Shown: piece by piece, positions 37,616 through 45,979 of the stretch
How the letters are laid out: each line of letters starts with the position of its first letter
How positions within the stretch are numbered: the first letter of the stretch is position 1
Assembly (NCBI GenBank): GCA_015243575.1
Contig: CP042469.1
Span: 4,430,929 to 4,494,928 of the forward strand
Length of the DNA stretch: 64,000 nucleotides
Reading direction: 5' to 3'
Source: Clostridiales bacterium
GTDB taxonomy: Bacteria > Bacillota > Clostridia > Peptostreptococcales > Anaerovoracaceae
Program-made: the position numbers and the translations under genes
Notes under the pieces: model-generated
Seen by the model: only the letters and a program-made list of their open reading frames with translations
Told to the model about the DNA's origin: nothing
Databases searched by the model: none

Positions 37616-39034
37616 TTATTTTTCAAGTTCAAACCAAAAGGTGCTTCCTGTCCCGACTTTGCTCTCAACTCCGAATTTTGCATGATGAAGCAGCAAAATT
37701 TCCTTTACAATGGAAAGACCCAATCCTGTGCCCGAAGTATTTCTGCTGACATTTGAGCTTGACTTATAATAACGATCCCAGATGTGCTCCAACTCATCGT
37801 CAGGGATTCCCTGTCCTGAATCTGACACTTCACAGCGAACCCTGCCTGCGGACTCGCGAACCCTGATTTTAATACTTTTCTGATCTGTGCTATATCGAAC
37901 TGCATTGCTGACCAGATTGGATATTACCTGCCTGATTCTGAACTCGTCACCGGTAACGATAATGTCTGAATTGCAATCTATGCTGATCTCAAATCCCTCC
38001 TGTTCGAACAGGAGATAATAGGTGTTTAGTATGCTGATGATAGTATCTCTCACTGCAAATTTGCTGAGGTGAAGAGACTCTACCCCAGACTGCATCTTTG
38101 AAAGAACCAACAGGTCGCTGACAAGCAGGTTCAGGCGGTCTGCTTCATCGATGATGACCTGAAGATGTGCTGTCCGTTTCTCCGGATTATCACCAGAGAG
38201 ATCTCGAACCATTTCAGCATAGGACTTTACCATGGTAAGGGGCGTTCTCAGGTCGTGAGAAACGTTGGCGATCAGATCTTTGTGGAGGTTATCGGACTTG
38301 GCAAGCTCTCTCGATGTATAGTTCAAGGTATCGGCTAGTCTCGCGATTTCCGAATACTGCCCTCCTTCAAAGGTTACGGCATAATTGCCCTCCGCAAGCT
38401 TCGTTGCCGAGTTAGTTATGTTGACAATTGGTCTTGAAACACGGTTCGATATTAAAAATGACAGAATAAAGGCCAAAATTAAGGAGATCAAGGTAACATA
38501 CATTAGCTGATTTGCAAGGATATCTACCGTTGATTCAACAGGAAAAAGGGGTGAGAAGATATAAAGGATCACTTCGTTGCCTGGTGTATTGTCCAAATAT
38601 GCGCCGTAAGCAAGGGTGTTGTTTTTTCTTCCCGGATCTGTCAGCATGATGGAAGTGGTGTTTCCGCCGCTATTGATTAGATTCTTGCGAATTACCGACA
38701 TTTCCGAAAGGTAAGCATTGCCTGGAATTCTCTGTTGAAGGCTGTTTCCTGGTGAAAAGATGATAGTCCCATCACTGGACTCGATATGAATGAAGATATC
38801 ATTCTTATAGGAGATGGATGAGATATACTCAACAAGTCCTTCATTGCCATATTTTGAAATGATAGACCGGGCGACCTTCCTTGTTTCGGATATCTTCATT
38901 TCTTCATAATAAGTATCGAGAAAGAAAATCTGAAGAAACCAGAGCAATGCCATGAGCAATGCGGCAAACATAAGAAAATAGACCCATATTTTAAATTTTA
39001 AACTTTTTCTGTCAATCATAAAATCAAGCTTCAA
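37616..39034 (-). CDS. Sensor histidine kinase
   Basis: This 472-residue kinase has an N-terminal membrane span, a periplasmic sensor of about 120 residues, a second span near residue 185 and a HAMP linker. Its HisKA motif is NVSHDLRTPLTMVKSY (the phosphoacceptor His). ATPase boxes are visible as NLVSNAVRYS (N), VSDSGQGIPD (G1) and GTGLGLSIVKEI (G2). It overlaps the response regulator stop by 11 bases using TTG 39034, preceded by AGGGGTAGG; ATG 39019 is an alternative. The stimulus is unknown. Confidence 0.92.
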   Translation of the reverse strand: MKLDFMIDRKSLKFKIWVYFLMFAALLMALLWFLQIFFLDTYYEEMKISETRKVARSIISKYGNEGLVEYISSISYKNDIFIHIESSDGTIIFSPGNSLQQRIPGNAYLSEMSVIRKNLINSGGNTTSIMLTDPGRKNNTLAYGAYLDNTPGNEVILYIFSPLFPVESTVDILANQLMYVTLISLILAFILSFLISNRVSRPIVNITNSATKLAEGNYAVTFEGGQYSEIARLADTLNYTSRELAKSDNLHKDLIANVSHDLRTPLTMVKSYAEMVRDLSGDNPEKRTAHLQVIIDEADRLNLLVSDLLVLSKMQSGVESLHLSKFAVRDTIISILNTYYLLFEQEGFEISIDCNSDIIVTGDEFRIRQVISNLVSNAVRYSTDQKSIKIRVRESAGRVRCEVSDSGQGIPDDELEHIWDRYYKSSSNVSRNTSGTGLGLSIVKEILLLHHAKFGVESKVGTGSTFWFELEK

Positions 39035-39695
39035 ATTTATAACCTACCCCTCGCAGTGTAACAATATGATCACGATAATTACCGAGATTATTTCTCAAGT
39101 TTTTGATGTGAGTATCGATGGTTCTGTCATCCCCAAAGAAATCATATCCCCACACATCTGACAGCAGCTTATCTCTCGAAAGCGCAATGTTTTTATTGTG
39201 AACCAGGTAGAAAAGAAGTTCATATTCTTTGGGAGTCAAATCTACCTTTGTGCCGTCAACAGTAACAGACCTTGCAGAAATATTAATCTCCAGCCCTCCG
39301 AATTTCATAAGGCCAGTCTGGTCTGCTGCAGCAATGTTTTTCCGGTTCAGGACAGCATTAATCCGGGCCATCAGCTCTTTTGGGCTGAATGGTTTTACAA
39401 CATAATCATCAATGCCAAGCTCAAAGCCGAAGAGCTTATCATATTCCTCCCCTCGAGCGGAAAGCATGATGACGGGAATGTCCTTTAACTTTCTGATTTC
39501 CTTACACGCGGAGAACCCGTCCAACTTTGGCATCATGATATCCATGATGATCAAATCGTAATCGTTCAATTTACATAACCCGATGGCTGCCATACCGTTC
39601 TCTGCTTCTTCGACCTCATACCCGTTAAATTCTGCATATTCCTTGATTACCTCACGGATTTTCTGCTCATCATCAACAATTAGTATTTTATACAT
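39024..39695 (-). CDS. OmpR-family response regulator
   Basis: The receiver domain (residues 1-120) has VDDEQ and the phosphoacceptor Asp in LIIMDIMMPKLDG, with Lys in VVKPF. The winged-helix DNA-binding domain (about 130-223) ends KNLRNNLGNYRDHIVTLRGVGYKF. It is transcribed ahead of its overlapping histidine kinase as a two-component pair. The regulon is not evident from neighbours; pfp lies upstream on the same strand, with a terminator between. Confidence 0.95.
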   Translation of the reverse strand: MYKILIVDDEQKIREVIKEYAEFNGYEVEEAENGMAAIGLCKLNDYDLIIMDIMMPKLDGFSACKEIRKLKDIPVIMLSARGEEYDKLFGFELGIDDYVVKPFSPKELMARINAVLNRKNIAAADQTGLMKFGGLEINISARSVTVDGTKVDLTPKEYELLFYLVHNKNIALSRDKLLSDVWGYDFFGDDRTIDTHIKNLRNNLGNYRDHIVTLRGVGYKFEA

Positions 39696-39842
39696 AGGCT
39701 AAAACCTCCAATCAATACGAATCTTATTCAGTTTGCTGAATTGGCTGGTGCCAAATCCAGAGAAACTGCCTCGCTTTACAGTGAGTTTCTTTTATTCTAT
39801 GCCTATAATATGTAGGTTCTGTGATGTACTTATGAGTATATA

Positions 39843-39873
39843 GCAAAAAAGACTGTTTTCACAGTCTTTTTGC
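39843..39873 (-). terminator. Terminator downstream of pfp
   Basis: GCAAAAAAGACTGT (39843-39856) pairs with ACAGTCTTTTTGC (39861-39873), giving a long stem with T runs on both strands. It separates pfp from the two-component operon. The rest of the 39696-40027 gap holds a small TCGGAA/TTCCGA inverted repeat near 39890-39910; I see no gene there. Confidence 0.75.
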
Positions 39874-40027
39874 TCTCCGGATCGGAAGTATCGATTCCGA
39901 CCGGGGGCAGCTGCGTTTTACCGCTTCTGCCAATGTTAATGATGTAGGAAAAGTAGATGTACGCGTCGTAATATTCCTGCCCAACTTTTATGAACAGGGT
40001 TTTTGATTGATCGGATCTCTTCTATGC

Positions 40028-41272
40028 CTATTTCGCCTGAATTTTCTTCAGTGTTGCAAATCTAGGCACGCCGTCTTCCATCGGAACTTTGCTTTCGCCC
40101 TGAATAAGGGGAAGGGTATAATCGATGAACGGCTGCAGCAGGCCATTTCCTGCTTCGTTGATCCATTCTCTTGGAACTTTCTTTTCGAAGTTAGCAACCT
40201 CTGTCAGGTTAACCAGAACTGTCTCGCAGCTATATTCTGCGCCTGCACCTCTTTTGAATGCAACCATCTTGTCTGTTTCGCCTGCTTCAGCAGCCTTGAA
40301 AGCAGCAGCGCCTGCTGCGTAAGCTTCTGTTACGTCAGTTTCTGATGCGAGATGTGCAGCGCAGCGCTGGATAATCCCGAATTCAAGCCCTCTGACCTTT
40401 GCTTTTATTTTAGTATTGGCGTAGTTTGCAAGGTTAGCAGCTAGGCCGCCCATCTGCACGTGACCGAATGCATCCTTGGATTTTTCGCCTGATGCAAGAA
40501 GTTCAGAAATATATTTACCGTCTTTATCAACAATTCCTTCTGAAACTGCAACAAGAACGTCACCTTTTTCATTATAGACTCTTTCGATGTCACTGATAAA
40601 CTGCTCCAGATCAAACGCAACTTCAGGCAGGTAGATCAGATCCGGTCCCATTCCTTTATATGTTGCGATCGCAGAGGCTGCTGTGAGCCATCCTGCATTT
40701 CTTCCCATTACTTCCACAACTGTTACGGAACCTGTACCGTAAACTTTTGCATCACGATAAACTTCCATGCAGGTTGTTGCTACATATTTTGCAGCACTTC
40801 CGAAGCCGGGGCAGTGATCTGTCAGCGCCAGATCGTTATCAATAGTCTTGGGGATACCCATTACTCTGCACTCATAATCGTTCTTCGCCATAAACTGGCT
40901 GATCTTGTTGCAAGTATCCATTGAATCGTTTCCGCCGTTATAGAAGAAATAGCGGATATCATATTTTCTGAAGATCTCCAGAATGCGCTTATAATCAGTC
41001 TCGTCAACCTTGTAATCCTTCAGCTTATATCTGCAGGTTCCCAGAACGGAAGACGGTGTAAAACGCATCAGTCCCAGCTCAGCCGGATCTTCCTCGTTCA
41101 TATCGTAGATGATGTCATCCAATACTCCCTTAATCCCGTGGGCGGCTCCGTAAACTCGTGTTACGACATCAGATTTTAAAGCAGTTTCAATACATCCAAG
41201 TGCACTGGCATTGATTACTGAAGTCGGGCCTCCTGACTGGCCGATCAGAACTGCTCCTTTTAATTGTGTCAT
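40028..41272 (-). CDS. pfp: PPi-dependent 6-phosphofructokinase
   Basis: This enzyme phosphorylates fructose-6-phosphate with pyrophosphate, reversibly, in glycolysis. It has 414 residues. The nucleotide/PPi site has GGNDS (113-117), with Asp where ATP enzymes have Gly, and GIPKTIDND (139-147), with Lys in place of the ATP-specific Gly. These two differences favour PPi over ATP. GQSGGPTSVIN is the N-terminal loop. AGGAGGG precedes the ATG on this strand. It is monocistronic as judged by flanking gaps. Confidence 0.9.
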   Translation of the reverse strand: MTQLKGAVLIGQSGGPTSVINASALGCIETALKSDVVTRVYGAAHGIKGVLDDIIYDMNEEDPAELGLMRFTPSSVLGTCRYKLKDYKVDETDYKRILEIFRKYDIRYFFYNGGNDSMDTCNKISQFMAKNDYECRVMGIPKTIDNDLALTDHCPGFGSAAKYVATTCMEVYRDAKVYGTGSVTVVEVMGRNAGWLTAASAIATYKGMGPDLIYLPEVAFDLEQFISDIERVYNEKGDVLVAVSEGIVDKDGKYISELLASGEKSKDAFGHVQMGGLAANLANYANTKIKAKVRGLEFGIIQRCAAHLASETDVTEAYAAGAAAFKAAEAGETDKMVAFKRGAGAEYSCETVLVNLTEVANFEKKVPREWINEAGNGLLQPFIDYTLPLIQGESKVPMEDGVPRFATLKKIQAK

Positions 41273-41869
41273 AGTTTTCCCTCCTAAAACAAAATTTCAT
41301 TACTCTATTCATAGTGTGATTTTTTTACTTGACCCTTATGCATCCACGTTGTTTCATGATGCACTCAATCCGCATTTCTCTCTGAAAAAGCCATGGCGGA
41401 ATCAGTCTCTTATTTTTATATCGATATCATTTTATCATATGTTGAAAAAATCGCAAGGTAATTTGATGATTTTATTGGTAACTTGAAGATAAATTTTTGA
41501 TCATGTCTTAGACAAAATCAAAATATTTTATCAACCATAATAGAGTTTTTTGAAAAAAACATATCGGCGCAAAAAAGGCAATTCTATCATTTCGGCATAA
41601 TCGAAATGAAGGAATCTGAAATTTTGTAAAAGTAGATTTTGCAGAATTCCAAATAAAGCTGTAGTTATTGGTGGGAATAAATTACATTCCCATTCGGATA
41701 GTTAATAAATTAACTGGACAGCATATAGGAAGGAAATCTGTAATGGATACCTCTCATTAGCGCACATACGAAATCATTCCGATCACCAATTCGTGAAAAC
41801 GTTCGTTTTTCAATAAAATCAAGGTGTGGTTAGTTAATTAAATAACGATGAAATTGTGCGATTAAGGTA
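41273..41869. other. Long AT-rich intergenic region between pfp and the sorC-like gene
   Basis: These roughly 600 bp contain no credible reading frame on either strand. It is strongly AT-rich and must hold the divergent pfp promoter. The only short symmetric stretch I note is ATTTCGGCATAATCGAAAT near 41588. I see no tRNA or riboswitch consensus. Confidence 0.5.
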
Positions 41870-41897
41870 TTGACAACAAACCGTTCATAAGTATAAT
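41870..41897 (+). promoter_or_regulatory. Sigma-A promoter of the glucitol PTS operon regulator
   Basis: TTGACA (41870-41875) and TATAAT (41892-41897) are separated by 16 bp, about 80 bp before the chosen start of the SorC-like gene. Two short TGAACAAA-type direct repeats lie just downstream (about 41912 and 41932) and could be operator half-sites. Confidence 0.65.
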
Positions 41898-41977
41898 AAA
41901 GATAATTTTACTGAACAAAATTTGTGAGTCTGAACAAATGTAAAAGTAAAATGAAATTAATCTCGCGAGGTTTACAA

Positions 41978-42931
41978 ATGTTAAAGCATGTTGGTAATGA
42001 AAAGCTCATGGTCAAAGTATGTAATCTCTATTACATGGATGACATGAAGCAGGAGGAAATCGCAAAGAAGTTAGGCATTTCAAGACCGACGGTATCAAGA
42101 CTGCTGAAGGACGCTAAGGAGGCAGGAATTGTTAAGATCGAAATCATCAGCCCCTATTCCAATGATTTCAGTGAACTGGAACGAGCACTGGAGGAAAAAT
42201 ACGGACTGAGGCATGTGATTATTGTCAACGATCAAAATGACAACTTAAGCCAGAAGCGTGAACTAGGCAGAGAAGCGGCGTATTATCTGGAGCGGATTCT
42301 AAAGCCGAAAGATATTGTCGGACTATCAATGGGAACTACATTAAAAGAAATTCCGCAATTTGTAAGCAGCAGGAAGGACAGCAAAATTACCTTTGTCCCA
42401 ATTCTTGGAGGCGTAGGGCAAGCGAATATGGAGATCCATCCGAATCAGATTGTGATGGAAATTGCAAATGCGTTTGGCGGAAAATATATGCTGCTTCATG
42501 CTCCGGCGGTAGTTTCCGATCCAAGTATCATCAAATCATTTCAGGAAGAGCTTGGAATCAAAAGCGTTATGGAATTAATGAGAAAAGTCAACGTTGCAGT
42601 TGTAGGTTTGGGGACGCCCTTCGATACGAATTCAACGATGATGGCAACAGGTTACTACAATAAGAACGATGTAGAGCTGATGCGAAAGCTTGAGGCAGTA
42701 GGAGACATCTGTATGCAAACCTTTAATAAAGACGGAGAGACAAAAGGATTTGCATCCAATCAAAAGGTCTTTGGTTACCATCTGGAAAATCTGAGAAAAA
42801 TAGATACGGTGATTGGAGTTGTCGGCGGAACCAGCAAGTTGGAAGCGATTAAAGGAGCAATCAAAGGCGAATACATCAACGTCCTGATTACAAACTACTC
42901 AAACGGATTAGCCCTTGACGGGCGGCAGTAA
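41978..42931 (+). CDS. SorC/DeoR-family transcriptional regulator
   Basis: This 317-residue protein has an N-terminal HTH (YYMDDMKQEEIAKKLGISRP with TVSRLLKDAKEAGIV) and a C-terminal sugar-phosphate-binding domain of the SorC family (GLSMGTTLKEIPQF, ILGGVGQ, GLGTPFD, GVVGGTSKLEAIKGAI). It likely senses a phosphorylated polyol and controls the adjacent PTS genes. I start at ATG 41978 with GCGAGGT upstream; GTG 41924 and ATG 41951 are upstream alternatives. Confidence 0.9.
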   Translation: MLKHVGNEKLMVKVCNLYYMDDMKQEEIAKKLGISRPTVSRLLKDAKEAGIVKIEIISPYSNDFSELERALEEKYGLRHVIIVNDQNDNLSQKRELGREAAYYLERILKPKDIVGLSMGTTLKEIPQFVSSRKDSKITFVPILGGVGQANMEIHPNQIVMEIANAFGGKYMLLHAPAVVSDPSIIKSFQEELGIKSVMELMRKVNVAVVGLGTPFDTNSTMMATGYYNKNDVELMRKLEAVGDICMQTFNKDGETKGFASNQKVFGYHLENLRKIDTVIGVVGGTSKLEAIKGAIKGEYINVLITNYSNGLALDGRQ

Positions 42932-42992
42932 TGTCCTCTGCTGTTTGTGAAGATGTCTGCCGGCTTGGTACTGATTTTGAAAGGAAAGAGGC

Positions 42993-43382
42993 ATGGGAAT
43001 CGAAAAACTAATTCTGATCCTGTTCGGATTGATTTTTATCCAAGGACTTTTCACATTCGTTCAAGTAAAAAATTATAATAAAATGATTCGGCAGATGAAA
43101 AACTACGGTATGGTAGGGATTGGCATGAAGAAAGGAAGACTGACACCCGGAAGAATTATACTCCTGGCAGTTGATGAAAATGGCATTGTGGTCAAAGGTC
43201 TCAATATGAAAGGATTCTCTGTATTTGCTAGATTCAGAGAAATAAAGGATATTGGAGGCACAGATCTCCGGGTACTGAAAGAAAGCGTCAAGCAAAATTT
43301 AAAATATAATAAAAAGGGCATTGCAAAACCGGACCCGCTGCTTCAGGCAATTGAGGGTCTTGAGAAAAGGCTGGCATCTTGA
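42993..43382 (+). CDS. gutM: Glucitol operon activator GutM
   Basis: This 129-residue protein begins with one membrane span (about residues 4-22) and has the GutM pattern GMKKGRLTPGRIILLAVDENG and a GFSVFARFREI stretch. GutM is an accessory activator in glucitol operons of enteric bacteria and Firmicutes; its mechanism is poorly known. It is 61 bp after the SorC-like gene and before the EIIC gene, with GAAAGGAAAGAGG upstream of the ATG. Confidence 0.88.
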   Translation: MGIEKLILILFGLIFIQGLFTFVQVKNYNKMIRQMKNYGMVGIGMKKGRLTPGRIILLAVDENGIVVKGLNMKGFSVFARFREIKDIGGTDLRVLKESVKQNLKYNKKGIAKPDPLLQAIEGLEKRLAS

Positions 43383-43507
43383 CAGTCTCTCTGGCAAAAC
43401 ACTTGATATCATAGGAAACCGTTTTAGGAAAGGTCGGCTCCGGATATTGGCTCATTGACGGAAGCGCGGCATCATAAAAACTGTTATAGGTCTTGTTCAT
43501 GTATATG

Positions 43508-43524
43508 ATTCCAATTTATGGAAT
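43508..43524. promoter_or_regulatory. Candidate operator upstream of the EIIC gene
   Basis: ATTCCA (43508-43513) and TGGAAT (43519-43524) form a 6-bp inverted repeat with a 5-bp spacer, about 50 bp before srlA. The 43383-43573 gap is otherwise AT-rich and empty. Confidence 0.35.
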
Positions 43525-43573
43525 TTATATAAATATTAATTTTCAAAGATAATTTTTGAAAGGAGAGGAAAAA

Positions 43574-44104
43574 ATGGACATTTTGGCAAAAATAGCAGAG
43601 GGCTTTATTGGACTTTTCCAGGCAGGCGGAGAAACCTTCATGGGGATGGTTACGGGAATCCTGCCAACACTCATCGTACTTATTACTTTCGTTAATGCGA
43701 TCATCAAGCTGGTCGGTGAAGAAAAAGTTGAAAGATTTGCGGCTAAAACTTCACGTTTTGCGATCACAAGATATACGATCTTTCCGGTATTGGCCGTATT
43801 CTTTCTGACGAATCCAATGTGCTATTCCTTTGGTAAATTCCTGGATGAAAAATACAAACCGGCATTCTACGATGCTGCCGTATCCTTTGTTCATCCAATT
43901 ACTGGACTTTTCCCACACGCAAATGCAGGCGAACTCTTCGTTTATATGGGGATTGCTGCAGGACTGCAGACTCTGGGACTTTCTTTGGGCGAAATCGCGA
44001 TCAGGTACTTTATCGTAGGCGTCATCGTCATCTTCATCAGAGGCATGCTCACAGAGAGAATTTACGCAGTTTTAGTTTCTAAAAATCAGGCTAAGGAAGC
44101 ATAG
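43574..44104 (+). CDS. srlA: PTS glucitol/sorbitol-specific EIIC component
   Basis: This is a 176-residue membrane permease subunit of the glucitol PTS (EIIC-GUT). The family-specific stretches are GGETFMGMVTGILPTLIVL, FFLTNPMCYSFGKFLDEKYKPAFYD and THP-like HPITGLFPHANAGE. It translocates the polyol while EIIB phosphorylates it. I start at ATG 43574 with AAAGGAGAGG upstream; six open codons precede it. It is 15 bp from srlE. Confidence 0.93.
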   Translation: MDILAKIAEGFIGLFQAGGETFMGMVTGILPTLIVLITFVNAIIKLVGEEKVERFAAKTSRFAITRYTIFPVLAVFFLTNPMCYSFGKFLDEKYKPAFYDAAVSFVHPITGLFPHANAGELFVYMGIAAGLQTLGLSLGEIAIRYFIVGVIVIFIRGMLTERIYAVLVSKNQAKEA

Positions 44105-44119
44105 GAAGGGGGAAGAGCA

Positions 44120-45109
44120 ATGTATCGCGCAGTAAAAATTTCCAAAGGCTCCAGTGGTTGGGGCGGACCGCTCATCATCAAACCGACGGATGAGAAGAAT
44201 AAGATCGTTTCCATTACAGGAGGCGGAATTGACCCTATCGCAGAGAAAATTGCAGAGCTTACAGGTGGGATTGCTGTTGACGGATTCAGCAAGGGCGTTC
44301 CGGAAAATGAAATCGCAGTCGTTGTAGTAGACTGCGGAGGAACAGCCAGATGTGGGGTGTATCCGAAAAAAAGAATCTACACCGTTAATCTGACTCCTGT
44401 AGGTCAGTCCGGACCCTTGGCAAGTTTCATTAAAGAGGATATCTACGTGTCAGGCGTCAAAGAAAATAATATTGCACTATATGACGGTGAGGCTCCCGAA
44501 GCTGCACCTGCTGCTAAGCCAGAAGTAAAGAGCTCTCAGAATCAAGCGAAATCAGCTTCTGAAAAGCCTGCGAAAAAATCCGGATTTCTGACAAGACTGG
44601 GAAAAGGGACCGGAAAAGTTGTCGGAGACTTTTACCAGGCAGGACGTGATACCATAGATACCGTAATTAGAAATATTCTGCCGTTTATCGCATTTGTATC
44701 CATGCTGATTGGTATTATCTCAGCATCCGGTGTCGGTGATATTATTGCCAAAACAATTTCGCCGTACGCAGGTACGCTTCCAGGCTTGCTTGGCATCTCC
44801 ATCGTGTGTGCCCTTCCGTTCCTTTCGCCGTTGCTGGGACCTGGCGCAGTTATTGCGCAGGTAGTCGGTGTACTGGTTGGTGTTGAAATTGGGAAAGGAA
44901 ATATCCCTCCCCAGTATGCACTTCCGGCACTGTTTGCCATCGACCCACAGGTTGGCTGCGATTTCATACCTGTCGGCTTGAGCCTTGGAGAAGCAGAACC
45001 CGAAACCATCGAATTTGGAGTACCCGCGGTACTGTTTTCCAGATTGATCACAGGACCACTGGCTGTTGCAATTGCGTATCTGTTCAGCATCGGACTTTAC
45101 GATTCCTAA
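44120..45109 (+). CDS. srlE: PTS glucitol/sorbitol-specific EIIBC component
   Basis: This 329-residue protein carries an N-terminal EIIB domain with the phosphocysteine in VVDCGGTARCGVYPKK, an Ala/Pro/Lys linker (about 125-160) and a C-terminal EIIC-like membrane half (FLSPLLGPGAVIAQVVG, IPPQYALPALFAIDPQVGCD). It receives phosphate from SrlB (EIIA) and passes it to the incoming polyol. A short stable hairpin (45123-45152) separates it from srlB, perhaps as an mRNA processing or differential-expression signal. Confidence 0.93.
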   Translation: MYRAVKISKGSSGWGGPLIIKPTDEKNKIVSITGGGIDPIAEKIAELTGGIAVDGFSKGVPENEIAVVVVDCGGTARCGVYPKKRIYTVNLTPVGQSGPLASFIKEDIYVSGVKENNIALYDGEAPEAAPAAKPEVKSSQNQAKSASEKPAKKSGFLTRLGKGTGKVVGDFYQAGRDTIDTVIRNILPFIAFVSMLIGIISASGVGDIIAKTISPYAGTLPGLLGISIVCALPFLSPLLGPGAVIAQVVGVLVGVEIGKGNIPPQYALPALFAIDPQVGCDFIPVGLSLGEAEPETIEFGVPAVLFSRLITGPLAVAIAYLFSIGLYDS

Positions 45110-45122
45110 TAAAGAAATATGT

Positions 45123-45152
45123 GGGCGGATACTCATTACTGAGTATCTGCCC
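45123..45152 (+). other. Hairpin between srlE and srlB
   Basis: GGGCGGATACTCA pairs with TGAGTATCTGCCC (13 bp with one G-T/A-type mismatch) around a 4-nt loop. There is no T run, so it is more likely an mRNA-stabilising stem than a terminator. Confidence 0.55.
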
Positions 45153-45268
45153 TGATTTGAGGCTTATGAAAGAACGTCTTTCTCAAGCACCATTGCCTCG
45201 TAAGGCATTCATAGACCACATTTTATTAGGTCTGCCACAGCCTGATGATAGAAAGGAGACTAAATTCT

Positions 45269-45628
45269 ATGGATTACAAATCTTTAATAACCGGCATCGG
45301 TCCAATGGCGCTGGACTTTCTTTCGGAAGATATGATTATTGTATTTAATGAAAATGCGCCGGCTGAACTGGCGGAGCTTTCCATACTTCATAAGGAATGT
45401 CAAGTGGAAAGAGAAATTCGGGAAGGCGACGTTGTCGCATTCGGTAACAGCAGCTACGTTGTAACTGCCGTAGGAGAAGAAGCAAACCATACCTTCCGGG
45501 CAATGGGACATTGCACCTTTAAATTTACCGGAAAGCCTGAAGTTGAGCTGCCCGGTCATATTGAACTATCGGGTGAAGGCCCCCCAGAAATCAAAATCGG
45601 CGATATGCTGGAAATTATGTTTACTTAA
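45269..45628 (+). CDS. srlB: PTS glucitol/sorbitol-specific EIIA component
   Basis: This 119-residue EIIA-GUT protein is phosphorylated by HPr on a conserved His, probably in the EEANHTFRAMGHCTFKF stretch, and passes phosphate to SrlE. It shows the family start (ITGIGPMALDFLSEDMIIVFN) and end (LPGHIELSGEGPPEIKIGDMLEI). I start at ATG 45269 with AAAGGAGA upstream. A terminator at 45767 follows, so it is probably the last PTS gene of the transcript. Confidence 0.92.
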   Translation: MDYKSLITGIGPMALDFLSEDMIIVFNENAPAELAELSILHKECQVEREIREGDVVAFGNSSYVVTAVGEEANHTFRAMGHCTFKFTGKPEVELPGHIELSGEGPPEIKIGDMLEIMFT

Positions 45629-45766
45629 TCCGGACGTTACAAGACCTGATCCGGGGGAAAACTCTGATAAAGTTGAGAATAGCGAATGAATCGTAATCGT
45701 ACTAATGAATTCAATTTGTGATATAAATTCGTTCAATCCAGCTTTTTTATCACTGAAAATTCTTCC

Positions 45767-45798
45767 CGCCGGTCAAATATGACCGGCGAAGTCTTTTT
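45767..45798 (+). terminator. Intrinsic terminator after the glucitol PTS genes
   Basis: CGCCGGTC (45767-45774) and GACCGGCG (45781-45788) form a perfect 8-bp stem, followed by AAGTCTTTTT. The 45629-45979 gap holds this terminator and two hairpin repeats but no gene. Confidence 0.8.
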
Positions 45799-45814
45799 CA
45801 GAGGAGATTCATAT

Positions 45815-45865
45815 AGGAAATGCTGATTCATTCCATGCGAACATTTCATTAAAGCAGTGCTTCCT
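45815..45865. repeat. Imperfect hairpin repeat, copy b
   Basis: AGGAAATGCTG (45815-45825) pairs with CAGTGCTTCCT (45855-45865). The left arm continues ATTCATTCCA, matching copy a at 6098 almost base for base. Confidence 0.55.
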
Positions 45866-45902
45866 GAGATAAAAGAGCTGATCAAATAATTTAGTTTAAT
45901 TA

Positions 45903-45954
45903 AGGGAAGTACCGATGAATTCCATGTATACATGTCGATTCAATCAGTACTCCT
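45903..45954. repeat. Imperfect hairpin repeat, second copy in the same gap
   Basis: AGGGAAGTACCGAT (from 45903) faces ATCAGTACTCCT (to 45954), with a palindromic CATGTATACATG in the loop. It is only about 40 bp from copy b, so the gap holds two elements. Confidence 0.45.
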
Positions 45955-45979
45955 ATATAACAGAAAGGCAGAGCATATT

